From NCBI GenBank assembly GCA_007922195.1, contig ML681995.1, positions 15,799,689-15,863,688 on the forward strand: a stretch of 64,000 bases of DNA, in the 5' to 3' direction. Every line of letters begins with the position of its first letter. Position 1 is the stretch's first letter. Positions 45,526 through 56,127 of this stretch are shown one piece after another. Below the pieces are notes generated by a model. It was not told the origin of the DNA. It saw nothing but the letters and a program-made list of their open reading frames with translations, and did no database searches. The stretch comes from Podocnemis expansa (Eukaryota; Chordata; Testudines; Podocnemididae). The position numbers were made by a program, and so were the translations under genes.

Positions 45526-46055
45526 TAATGGCTGTTCTGAGCCTCCAAGAAACTTGAAAATATCCCCTGACATCTGTACCCCAGGAACCATCAAATGAAC
45601 TCATTTCTGTAACTCTCTGAAAAATCAGCAATCATTTTTTTTTAAGTTTGTGGTTTGTATAAATATCACCTCTTGTAAATGTTGTGTATGTGCACTGTTG
45701 CATATATTGCACACTGGAATATAATTTCACTATGACTAATAGGCAAGACAAAATGCTATAGAAATAAAATACTCCCTAGCTTCAACTGTGGTAGAGTATT
45801 CCCATTTTTATGACCATTCTTATTTTCATTAAGAAGTTGATTATCAGCATTACTTTGTTCTTAAATGATAGAATCCAAATATTGAGATGGTGCAATTACC
45901 TTTTAATAGCTGGAGGCTTTACTCTACCTCATTTTTACATGTTGTTGCTAAGGTCAAGTTCCGACGTGGTAGCTGTGTTAGTCTAGTCCAGGAAAACAAA
46001 CAAAGTCTGGAACTTTTAAAGGTTGAACTTATTTATTGCATGACTCCTTGTTCCT

Positions 46056-47563
46056 TTTTTACTAAGGGCATTGATTCCAAGCCCTTCTCCTTTAAAAAAA
46101 ATAATGGATTCTTTTTTTTTTTTAATGAAAATAAATTCATAGGTGCCTCATGCTATGTTCTTGCTGTCAGTTTAGTGCAGCTGAACTGCTGTGGCATTAT
46201 TTACTCTGACTTCCCCCAAATTCATTAGTCTTAAAGCCGTGATGATTGCACAACCTAGTGCAGACTGTTTTTACTAATACTGTTAATACAAATTGGGCTA
46301 CTTAGATGAAAATTTGTGTTCTGAGGGCTCAGTCTTATGAGGTGCTGAAGGCCCTTTATTTCCACTCTTTACAATGGAAATGGAGGGAACAAAAAGAATG
46401 TCCTGAACCCAAGAAAGTGATGGGGGAGTGGGATCAGGACAACAGCACTGGACAGTTTTGACCGTTAAAAAGTACAGAATGGGATTTCTAGAATTTTCAC
46501 CATTTCTTCGGAAGTGACCAAAGTCAGTTCAACACTGCCCACATCTTAAAATCATAAGAATTGGGCTCAAACATACCTTGCTAAGTCCAAGGAAGGGCAC
46601 AAAGATTAAATTAATGGAAATCTATCATTTCCATTATTGTGGCTATTAACTCAGTAATTATTACTTTTTTTCCCCCATGGTGCCTTGTAGCAGAAGACAT
46701 CGCACTTCTTGGAGTTTGTTGTGTTAATAGCATAATTATTTTGTTCTTAAATTGCATGAAAGTTTGCTAAATACCTTTATTCATTTGTATAATTCAGCAT
46801 AAAACAATTTTTGTATCTAATACTTGTCCTTAAATGCTTTTGGCCTAAAGAAACTAATTTCAGTGATCACTGAAGAATATTAAGAACAAGTACTTTTTAC
46901 ACTGTTTAAAATTATCACAGGCAAGAGAAGCAACAGACCTCATTGTGGTGAAGTATCTGTAACAGTTATTTTTGCTAAAAATCACATGTATTCATGGTTT
47001 ATCATTAGAGCAAGGTAAATGTGTGTTAACTGGTGTCTATAGTTGATAGCTGTGCTTAATGAAACTGTAGCAATACCCAGAATATTTTCAGTAGAATAAA
47101 AATTTGTTCCACTACCAGAAGTATTAGTTTCCCCTAGCATGTCTGTGTAAACTGAAGTATCAAAGCAAATCCTCACCTGGTGTAACTCAGACCAATTCAT
47201 AGTAGCTACAGACATGCTATGTGATTCATTTATAAGATACCTCTTGTTTAGTATAGTTGGATTTGAGAGTGTAGATGTCTGAGGAAGGCATTTATCTGAA
47301 TGCAAAAGTGTTCTTGTGTAAGGGGTCTATACAGACTGGAAGGCTTTTCCTAGTTAGAGAAGGCTGTTTTTAATGTATAAGCTTCTTTAAGGATGCACAT
47401 TTTTAATGAACTGGTCATGGACCTGTGTCTTTGAATTAAACTACTTAGATCAATTCCCAGAGAAGTGATAGGTGGGTCTAGACATACAAATTGTTTAATA
47501 CTGAAAAATTTAAACAGGGCTTTTTGAAAGCATGACTTTCTGTACTGCATCAGGTATGGTTAG
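46056..47563. other. Non-coding stretch between the two ERVs
   Basis: AT-rich sequence with no recognised gene, repeat family or splice-bounded open segment. Confidence 0.5.
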
Positions 47564-48125
47564 TGTCTGGAGATAGAGGTTCATTCTCTGTTCTGGTCAA
47601 TCAAGAAAGCAGACAGCAGGAGGAGAATTACAAGTTTATTAGCACCCAGAGCTACTAGGTGTGGCCGGCCCCCAGGGACCACTTTCTTCTTGTATTTATT
47701 ACACAACACAGTCTACTAAATTACATGCAAGGTTTCCAAAAATGGTTAAACACAGAAAAACTACAGCTTATTGGTTAACAATGTTTCTATGATGCGATTA
47801 TGCGGTGCTGGACCGGGGGGTGGGGGGTGGAAAACTAAGACCATTACGGGAAAGACAAGACCCCTTACGCTTCATGTAAGGGCAGGTGAGAAGCCTAAAT
47901 GGAGAGTGGGTCGCTAAGCTGTTATGACAGGTGTTTGTGGGCACGTTAACTAAAGCTTGTAATGTAGGCACTTTTCCTGTTGTTCTAGCTTTGGCTTTCT
48001 ATTATGGCTTCACTTGGGCTAAAGTTGCTAATGCAGCCCTGCCTGAACTAAAATAGCTACATGCTTCACTTGGGTTACTTGGTTCTGCTTGGTTTCGTTA
48101 AGCTCTATATCAGACTTTCACTACA
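47564..48125 (-). repeat. ERV2 3' LTR
   Basis: On the minus strand it starts TGTAGTGAAAG at 48125 and is proposed to end CCAGACA at 47564 (562 bp). A polyadenylation signal AATAAA lies at 47635-47640 and a TATA-like AATAAATAC about 70 bp upstream of it. There is no second LTR in the window, so the inner edge (next to the polypurine tract) is firm but the outer edge is an estimate. Confidence 0.7.
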
Positions 48126-48140
48126 CGCCCCCCTTTGAGC
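48126..48140 (-). promoter_or_regulatory. ERV2 polypurine tract
   Basis: On the minus strand ctcaaaggggggcg directly precedes the LTR start. Confidence 0.75.
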
Positions 48141-48220
48141 CTGAGAAAAATCGGTTTTGAGGGCTTATTAAATAAGCACAAAGCAAGCAGAGATTACTGA
48201 CCGTAGCCTTGCAGGCCTCG

Positions 48221-48268
48221 CAATGTGTTGTACGCACCACTATGATCCACTGGGCATAAGTTTACATA
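48221..48268 (-). other. ITAM-like motif in the ERV2 env tail
   Basis: The tail encodes YVNLCPVDHSGAYNTL, that is YxxL, eight residues, YxxL, with Glu three residues before the first Tyr. This fits the immunoreceptor tyrosine-based activation motif consensus (two YxxL/I separated by 6-12 residues). Some viral membrane proteins carry such motifs, including the BLV and MMTV envelope proteins. Signalling by this sequence is only an inference. Confidence 0.55.
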
Positions 48269-48496
48269 GTTATGCTCCTCGGGGTCCGGTTGTGGTGGCC
48301 CACGGAGGCGCCGAATAGCGCGCTGCCGACAGTAACGTAAGAGACCCGGTAGAGAGTGAGTGCCCATGCGAAAACACATGCAAAAAGCACAGAGGACCCC
48401 TACCAAAACCAAGAGGGGAAATAGCGGCTGAAATGAACTTGCACCCCTGGGAACTGAGGTCTGGAAACCAGGACCATAGGAAAGACAAAGACCAGA

Positions 48497-48588
48497 GTCG
48501 TGTGTGTTTTTGTTTTGTTTCTGGTTTGTTTTTGTTTTGTTTTTGGTTTGTTTTTGTTTTGTTTTTGTTTTGTTTTTGTTTTTATTGC
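48497..48588. repeat. (GTTTT)n microsatellite inside ERV2 env
   Basis: About 90 bp of imperfect GTTTT/GTTTG units on the plus strand (CAAAA on the minus strand). It sits between the TM ectodomain and the membrane-anchor part of env and is not expected in the virus gene, so it expanded after integration. Confidence 0.85.
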
Positions 48589-49742
48589 TCCATATGAAGG
48601 GCTAGGTCTTGGAGACCCTTTAACTGGTTCTCAATGCGGTGCAAGTTGTCTGAAAGATTATAGCAACAGAGACCAGCAAATTCCTCGCAGCCGTGACCTG
48701 CCTTTAACAGCAAGTAGTCAATGGCGACCCTGTTTTGCAAAATAGCTTGACAAAGTTCTCCCTGATCTTCATTTAAAAGCTGGATAAGGGAGGAAGTTTT
48801 ATTGATAGTTTTAGCTAAGGCACATGCAACTTTGGAAAGAGTGAGAGACCCTCCCATAGCTAGCCCTGGGACTCCTGCCAGAGAAATGGCCAGAGGTACC
48901 ACCTGGGGCTTAGACAATACGCAGAAGTCACTGTCGCAGTCTGGGGGTAAGGGTGAGCGGCGAGCCCTGTGTCGGCGAACCTTGGGGGTGGGGGGGGAGC
49001 GAGGAGCTGGGCTGGCGGTCCGGCCAAGGGAGAGCATATAGGGAAGTGAGGTGGCCCACCGTACAAGGGTCTCTGGTGGCATTGGCAGGGGCATAGGAAT
49101 AGGAGGTATTTCCACACAGGAACATAAAACCGTGAGGGAGGAAAATATCTTTTGTCGTGGGTGTTACATAGAGAATATTGGTGCAATTTGAGACCCCCCT
49201 CTAACTGCAGCAAATCCAGGGGACTGTTCTGTGGGGCAACAAAGTATACACAACTTTTGCCAGGGGCGACCCCTAAAAGATGCAGGGTGGACTGAAACTG
49301 ATTGGTGTAGTTAGTGGGTTCATGGGCAGCATTGTACCAAAACCAGGGGGAATGCCAATAATCCAAACCAGGAGTATGTCTTACCAGGGTGGGTTTACCC
49401 TGGGCCTTTTTGGTTTTTGCACTGGCACCCGCTGGTGGCCAATATAGGGGGATGGTCTTTTGTGAGGTCGCCGCAGCAAATACGGTGTAAGGGGTTGGGA
49501 TGCCATAGAAGCAGGTATGTGTTGGGTCTATATTGTGGACAGTGAGGGCAGTGGCAACGCAGAAATGAGAGTCGTTAAGGGCAGTCTGAGCCAATTCCAC
49601 AAACACATTGGTGTGGGTATTTAGGCCGAGGTGGCCAAAAGCATTTTTATGGGGAAGGCTTAAATGCCTTGGCTAAGGGAGAGCCGAGCACTATAACCAT
49701 CCACAGGAGGAGATGCATAACGGCTAATTGCTAACACCTGTT

Positions 49743-49904
49743 TTAAAATAAACCATCCTCCTGGATTCTCTTTACAACCCTTAAGCAACAGATGAATAAA
49801 CAAAATCCTGTAACAAACACAATTATAGCAATTAGTACTCCAACTGCTAGGCCTACTGTTATTCCAGGGATGAGTTGGGGGTTGCAGGTGAAAGTATTGT
49901 TCAT
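49743..49904 (-). CDS. Small one-pass membrane protein ORF between pol and env
   Basis: An intact 53-codon ORF on the minus strand. It begins 64 nt after the pol stop and ends 24 nt before the env ATG. The peptide has a short N-terminus with an N-glycosylation sequon (NNT at 2-4), an unbroken hydrophobic stretch at about 15-41 rich in Ile, Val, Leu and Gly, two Cys (39-40), and a short basic/acidic end (RVVKRIQEDGLF). The start has a purine at -3. Position and topology recall the accessory vpu gene upstream of env in HIV-1, but there is no sequence similarity that I can see. It could instead be a chance frame or a remnant of a leader. No similar small ORF is known to me in alpharetrovirus-like elements. 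Confidence 0.45.
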   Translation of the reverse strand: MNNTFTCNPQLIPGITVGLAVGVLIAIIVFVTGFCLFICCLRVVKRIQEDGLF

Positions 49905-49967
49905 AACCCCCACAACTGGTGTGATTACAGTTTTTCGTCAGCAAACAGTGATCCAGGAAACCACGAG

Positions 49968-51065
49968 TCACTGTGGGTCTTTGCGGAGTTTGAGTGGTGG
50001 TACAGTGAGTGTGACTGGCTGACTATGGTAGATCACTGCAGGTTTGACGTGGGTATGATGGATCCACACTGAGCATTCAGCGATCTTGACAGCGGTGTGA
50101 CTGGTAAGCAGGACTTGGAACGGGCTGCTCCACGAGGGTGTTAAAGGTGTTTTCTGGAAGTTCTTTATCCAGATCCAATCCCCTGGTTGAAATGGGTGTA
50201 GGTCTTCCTCTAATGGAAGTGCTTGAGTGGTGGCTGCTGCAGCCCACAGAGACCGAAAGGATCTGGAAAGAGAAAGCAAATAGGCATGCAGACCCTCATC
50301 ACCTGTTACCAGACTTAGGGATCTTGAGTCAAGACCCCTAGTGGTGGTTGGAGGATGCCCGAACAATAGCTCGAAGGGCAATAGGCCACAATCTGACCTT
50401 GGATGGTTTTGGAGTTGGAATAATACAATAGGCAAAACCTGAGGCCACTTTAGTTGTTTCCTTACACAGTTTTCCCAGTAGAGTTTTTTTAATTTCCCTA
50501 TTTGCCCTTTCCATGCCCCCCTGAACTCTGAGGGTGGTAAGGGGTGTGGAACTGGGCCTGAACCCCAAATGACCGATACAGAGATGTGAGGAGCTCTGCA
50601 GTGAAGTGGGAGCCCTGGTCGGAATCTATGGCAACCGGTAGGCCAAACCGTGGGACTGTCTCGCATTAGGCACTTGAGCACTGTTTGGGCAGAGGCATGA
50701 GTGGCAGGGAAAGCCTCGAGCCAGTGGGTGAGCTGATCACAGATAACGAGGGCAAACTTGTAGCCCTGGGCTGGTGGTAACTGGATAAAGTCTATTTGGA
50801 GTTTCTCAAAGGGGAGAGTGGCCCATTGGCGCCCCCCTTTGTGGATGTTTGGGCGGCTGGAGGAATTGGACTGGCATATTACACAAGCTCTGGCTACTCG
50901 GGTTGCTTCCTGAACAACCACCGGGATGAACCAGATGGCGCAGACGGCCTGGACAATGGCCTGGGTACCACAGTGGCCCTTAGTGTGGAGCTGCTGACAC
51001 AAGAGATGGACAAGCTGTCGAGGGGTGATAGGACGTCCATCAGGGACACGCCAGAGGCCATTGAC
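49968..51065 (-). pseudogene. ERV2 pol: integrase part
   Basis: Encodes integrase, which inserts viral DNA. From about 51065: NVNGLWRVPDGRPITP, an HHCC zinc domain (LHTKGHCG ... ACVICQ), and the core with the first catalytic Asp in LQIDFIQLP and GYKFALVICDQLTHWLEAFPA. A frameshift near 50665 puts the next part, with the second catalytic Asp block and the Glu block (MERANREIKK), in another frame. A compensating shift near 50460 restores the first frame, which runs through FGHPP and a C-terminal domain (FQPGDWIWIKN, HHTHVKP) to the stop at 49968. The 344-codon open frame is therefore part true and part out-of-frame. RT is absent because the provirus is truncated. Confidence 0.85.
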
Positions 51066-51075
51066 ATTAGCACTA

Positions 51076-54000
51076 CTGATTTTTAAAATAAATTTAGAAA
51101 AAGTTCTTATTGCCTAAAACTCTTTGAAGTCCTTCAGGGGAGATGGAAAATTGAGGTTCCTCACTGTGAGTCAGACTCCAATTCAAATCATAACTCATCC
51201 AGAGACATCTTGGGTGACCCTCCTGTAAGTTATGTCCTAAACATCTTGATGCATTGCCTTAAGCACTCATGCCTGATGCTTCCTAGTTAGGGCTTGTGGT
51301 AAGGAAAAGGAAGGAAGCGAATAAGGCAGGAGGGGGAAGAGACTGGGGATCTATTTTATCTGGTGTCTAAATAATTGGGTTGGTATAGGGGAGAAAAGTT
51401 TTTTCCTCTAACTACAAGTTAGTAGACCGGCCTGGACTAGGAAAATTGCATACAGCTCGACTTGTTTGTTGTGGCTGTAGTGTTTGTCTTCTATGTTAAT
51501 TAACAGAAGTGATGGAATATTTTTATATGAAATAGAATCATTTTAGACTTGTCACATGGTAACCAGTCAAAACTTAATGTTTAACTTTTTTTTTTTTTTT
51601 AGTTCATTGTACAGACCTGAGGCTCAATGTACATGTTTTGGCTAGTCAGGATCCAAGAAAATGTCTAAAACTTAATTTTAATAATCAGCATAGATAATAG
51701 ATTTCCAAATTTAAATAAAACTTAGCTCATTTATTTCAACAATAATGATATGATAGTCACTCCTATAGCTCCCACTTCTCTCTCTTTCGAGGTTCCTTTC
51801 CTGGGCCTTTGACAGTGACATTTAAGACCTTCATTACCCCTTCCAGGTTTATGGTATGAAATCTGGTGCTACTTTTTGGCAACTGTCCAGCAAAATGCCC
51901 CTCTTGTTGGGAGGGGGAAGTGTATGTGCACAGTAATAAATCAGTCAAATGCTAGTCTGTGTACTAATACCACTTCCTTTAAATTAAAGCTCTACCAGCT
52001 CTCTTTGTATTGAAAGGTCACTTACACTCCAGGGGCAGCAAAAGACAAGTGGTAGCAGTATATAAACCCTGTCAGCATCTCTTGTTTTCAATCTAAATGC
52101 ACTACCATAATAGAGCTGGACATTCAGTCCTTTCTGGAGATCAGATTGGTGGTAACACAAAGCTCAATGCTGCAGTAGAGCAAACCAGTAGTGATTGGTT
52201 AGTGGAAGCCACAAGATGTCCCATCACACTTTCTAACCAGAAATATTAACTAACAGTGGATGGTCAATGTTTTGTCTGACTTTGATATTTGTTAGTACTT
52301 TCCATGTTCAATGCACTGTATAAATAGTAGCTAATCAGTTCTGTCAATACCCTAGTGGCAAGTAATTTGTCCAAAGCCACACAGGAAATTAATAATAGGT
52401 CAGCTTCATAGTTATGCAAGTCAATTGTTCCTTATAAAGGTTAAGATTTTGACATGGACCAAAAAGGGATTTAAGCACTTAAGTTAAAGTTAGATTCTTA
52501 ACTCCAAAACTTAAATTTTCAAACCTGGAAACCCTTCAGTTGCCACTTAATCCTAAAAGAGTTAAGTCCATGGGAATCTAAAAAATTACCCTTTGAGTAT
52601 GTGCAAGCTGCATTGCCTCACTTCTCATTCATGGGGCCTGATAAAAGGAGAATTCTTATGCCATCTAATAGGTTCAAGTCCTTGAACCTGGGTGGGGATG
52701 AGAGGTTGTCCTCCTTCCTGCTTGTAAATCCAATTCTTCATTTGCTTTTGCCAGACTGCCCAAAATCCAAACAAAATATTTCAAGTCTGCTTGAAATGAG
52801 TTTTTTTCAACATTACTGAAGTGTTCCAAGTTTACTGAATGGTTTTGACCAAAGCACTAAACTAAACATAAATTAATGAATCATTTTCTCTTGATTAAAC
52901 CAGCACTTTTAACAAATAAGCTATTCAGAGCACTTTTTCCCCACAATCATTTTTCTTAGTGGCAATATGCCCCCATTGTTTATGGGATTTTGCTGGTTCA
53001 TGTGCAGAAAATACCATGTGATGCTTATCAGCTTCTGAATTTATGTATTACTAAATATCATTTATCCGCCTTCCCTCTTTGAGGGCTAAGCTGATGGGAA
53101 CTATCAGCATCATGGAAACTTCTTCCAAATCATCATGCCCCATCTACAATTTTTTTATTTTTATTTTCCTTTTCCTCCTTAAAACAGCCATCTCAAAAAG
53201 GTCTTGGTTCTCTTCTCAAAGAACCACTGAAGAACGTCAATATTAAAAATTAAACTCCAACATAAATGCATTTAGAGCCAGATTCTGATACTACATGATC
53301 ATAAGGACTGTGGTCTTAAGATTAAAAAATAAAAAGCAATACTTTTATTAATACACATGGATAGTATTAACTCTCTCTGTTATCTTTTTACTACCCTGCA
53401 TTTTCAGTCTGTCTGTCTGCTGCTACATAATTTCTTTAACCATTTTAAGCTGCCATGAGCTATGTGGTGAAGGTTATTTTCTTTATTCCAGGTCCTGCCC
53501 ACATATAGCCTATAACATGTCAAATAACTCCTAGCTCAGTTATATGATTGCTTGGCCAGTCACTTGTATGTTCTATACAGGGTGATACCAGCAACTTCCT
53601 AGGCCAGACCTTCTACCCTAAAATGTCACTTATACTGCCCAGCACCCATCCTGGACACTACAAGCTCATAAAATGCCCTTTCTTCAATGGAAAATTGTGC
53701 ATAAATGTTATCTCAAGTGAGGTTCCCAAAACTTTAATCCAAACATGCTGATTTAAATAAAACAGTAAAAACAATTTTATTAACTGCAGAAAGATGGTAT
53801 GTGATTACAAGTAGTGAAGCATAAAAATTGGAATTGGTTACAAAGAAAATAAAAGATAAAATGCAAATTAGTACCTAAGCATTTAGCACAATAAATGAAT
53901 TCAAAGGAACGGGTTTTCTCACAACATGCTTTTTTGTAATCTTTACTAACTAAAAGCCTTCTCGCTAGGAGCCCCTCTCAGTATTTCTTCAGGCATTGTT

Positions 54001-54184
54001 GCTGCAGAGAGGAGTGAGGGGGGAGACGTAATCTTTGTTTTCTCTGTTCTTATTCTATTGTCCCCTTTGAGGATCCTCTCCAGGTGGAAGTCAGGATGAC
54101 AGTCTTGCTTTCAGGTTCTCACTTTAGGCTCTTCTTTCTGCAAAACAGCCATTTAAATAGGTGATAAGATGCAAAGGGATAGTT
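51076..54184. other. Non-coding stretch with a MIR fragment
   Basis: No gene was recognised. A MIR-like fragment lies at about 52300-52400 ('caagtaatttgtccaaagcc' then 'acacaggaaatt'), and a poly-T at 51586-51600. The rest is AT-rich. Confidence 0.5.
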
Positions 54185-54330
54185 GTTAGTCTAGTTCAGT
54201 AAAATGAACAAGAAGTCCTGTGGCACTTAGACTAACATTTATTTTTGCATGAGCTTGTGTGGGAGAGAATCCCACTTCATCAGATGCTTTGAAGATGAAG
54301 GAACTTACTGAATGGTAGGAAATAATACAG
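54185..54330 (-). repeat. PLE tail fragment
   Basis: Reads, on the plus strand, 'ttgttagtctagttcagtaa', 'aagaagtcctgtggcactta' and 'acttcatcagatgctttgaa', the reverse complement of the PLE tail. The coding part is missing. Confidence 0.7.
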
Positions 54331-54547
54331 GTGATAGTATACTTTGACACCTTTGCTTAGGTGTTTGGTTCTCTCTCTGAGGAACTGGTTTGTGCCTTCT
54401 GTAAGCTATAAAAATAGTATTTGATAGAATTGTGTAACTTTAGAAGAGCTTACAGTTGTAATTAATGCCTAGTTAACTGAAAACACATTTTTGAAAATAT
54501 CAAAATTGAACATGTATGTAATATAACTGTCACAAACAGGCTATTAG

Positions 54548-54735
54548 AGAAGCCAGTGGATGGGATAATATCTCTTACTGGGTCATTTTCTGTTGGTGAG
54601 GGGGACACAGTTTTGAGCTCTCACAGAATTCTTCTTCAATGGACAAGAAGTGCTCCATGTAAGCTCAAAAGCTTCTGTGCGTCATCAACAGAAGTTGCAC
54701 CAATAAGATATTGTCTCACTCGTCTTCTCTCTAAA
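54548..54735. repeat. Inverted repeat (second PLE-type tail)
   Basis: The arm at 54548-54618 (with 'ttttctgttggtgagggg') is the reverse complement, with mismatches, of the arm at 54661-54735 (with 'gcgtcatcaacagaagttgc'). The arms surround about 40 bp. It is related to the fragment at 10290-10465. The inverted structure appears to be part of the repeat itself. Confidence 0.5.
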
Positions 54736-56127
54736 TTGATTTTTTCCAGAAAATTTTCAGCTTAACCATACCTAGTTAGTGAAATGGACACACATTCCTG
54801 AAATATTTCAGCTGACCCAAATCTGCATTTTTCAGCACCATCTTTTGCAGCAAAATCATAAAATTTTACCTACATCCACTGCCAGGATATCTGGCGGTTG
54901 AAAGAGTTCTCCTCTCTGCCCTACAGAAATGAGATGAGATGGGGCATGTGTATTGTTCCTGTACATCAATATTTATAGAGAACAGTTCTTTCAGATGAGT
55001 TTTTCTTACCTGATCAACTGGTACCTGACATTAGTGTGTTCAGGAATTGACACACTTGTTCAATAATGACGATGACTTCAACTACTACACACACACAAAT
55101 TGAGCTCCCAAACTAATAGTCCAGTGTCTATTGGTTGCAGAAGCAGTTTTCCTAACCAATGCAGGTAAGAGGTGTTGCTTTTAATTTTTTGACGACTACT
55201 CTGAGCACTTGAATATGTAGTCTCAGGAGAAAACTGGGAGAGAGGAGTGTTGAGTCTGGAATGATTTCTTAGTTTTGAAGCACACTTGCTGGAGAGCAGA
55301 GGCATCGCTGCCACTGGGTCTGCAGGGCTGCAGCCCCACCTATCTCCAGACCTGCTCTGGCAGGGGCTAGATAGGGCTTGACCCACCTGATGTTGGCTAG
55401 CAGGGACTAGATTCAGGATGGGCTGCTGGCAGAAAGAGCACAGTCTGGCTCCTGGATCAGGCCGAGTGGCCGGATCAAGCCCAGGAGGCCTGAGCTTCAT
55501 GGGAGGGGGTGGGGCCTAGGCCTGGGCCGTGATGACCATATTAATGGGAGTGTTTCTCTCTTTATTTTTAAGTTTTAAAGAACAGTTTTGGTCATTACAT
55601 GAAAAAACAAAGGAAATCCAAACAAAAATAGGGAAAGACCTACATGTTGCTCAGTTCAAAAGATGCTAACTGAACAAAATCCAGCGGCAGCTAATCCAGC
55701 TCTTGTCACAAAGTTCCACTCTCTCCTACTGAAAGGAAGTTGGGGTTTGCTGAAACGAAAATTTGATACCTGAAATGGCAGCCATTAGAAGATAGAATCA
55801 TAAGATGTTCTAGAAAATAGTCACTGAGGAATAGATGAGTTAATTATAGAAGATAATTTCATTAGGGAGACTGGTCCATCAACAGTAACTATTAATCATA
55901 GGAAAAGCAGTTACACTGATAAAATGAGATGTTCTAAAGATGAAAAACCGCACATGTGATGCAATAATAAGCAGCAACTTCTTCTCTAAAAGGATTTCCA
56001 GCCACTATAGTACTTTTGCAATATGAATCTTAATGGCTATATTTGGTAGATAAACTATGAGTAGGTCCTGTCTAGCTTGAATTTCATAGTCTGTAGTTTT
56101 AGTCTCTGAACCTTCACAGGTGTACTG
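54736..56127. other. Non-coding stretch, no gene recognised
   Basis: Contains a GC-richer block at about 55280-55540 with an open minus-strand frame of 140 codons. That frame is Pro/Ser/Arg-rich, matches no motif I know and reads as a composition effect. Confidence 0.45.

Larger units (their letters stand above)
48194..49718 (-). pseudogene. ERV2 env gene, frameshifted
   Basis: The envelope gene, which in retroviruses mediates cell entry. From the start at 49718: a signal peptide (MHLLLWMVIVLGSPLAKA), a frameshift near 49655, the SU subunit to about 49110, another frameshift, then TM with a polybasic cleavage site (RRHRARRS), an Ala/Gly-rich fusion-peptide-like region, a heptad region, and HGCEEFAGLCC (CX6CC, the SU-TM disulfide motif). 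The frame then stops at 48582 in a (CAAAA)n expansion. After the repeat, in another frame, come a membrane-anchor segment (VLVGVLCAFCMCF) and a 58-residue cytoplasmic tail that ends at 48194. The tail contains two YxxL motifs. At least three frame breaks make the gene non-functional as it stands. Confidence 0.85.
47564..51075 (-). mobile_element. ERV2: 5'-truncated endogenous retrovirus, alpharetrovirus-like env
   Basis: The 3' half of a provirus on the minus strand: integrase, a small membrane ORF, env and the 3' LTR. Homology starts in the integrase zinc domain (about 51075), with no RT, gag or 5' LTR, so the 5' half was lost by deletion. The transmembrane subunit has the CX6CC motif and a fusion-subunit pattern like that of avian alpharetroviruses. 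The LTR starting TGTAGT and the short U5 fit too. Frameshifts in pol and env show that it is old. It is unrelated in detail to ERV1, whose integrase and env differ. Confidence 0.88.

Noticed and set aside
48802..49041. Plus-strand open frames opposite ERV2 env
   Set aside because: They are antisense shadows of the env gene with no motif of their own.
55078..55500. 140-codon minus-strand frame
   Set aside because: Composition effect in a GC-richer block; no domain, no splice sites and no conserved start context.
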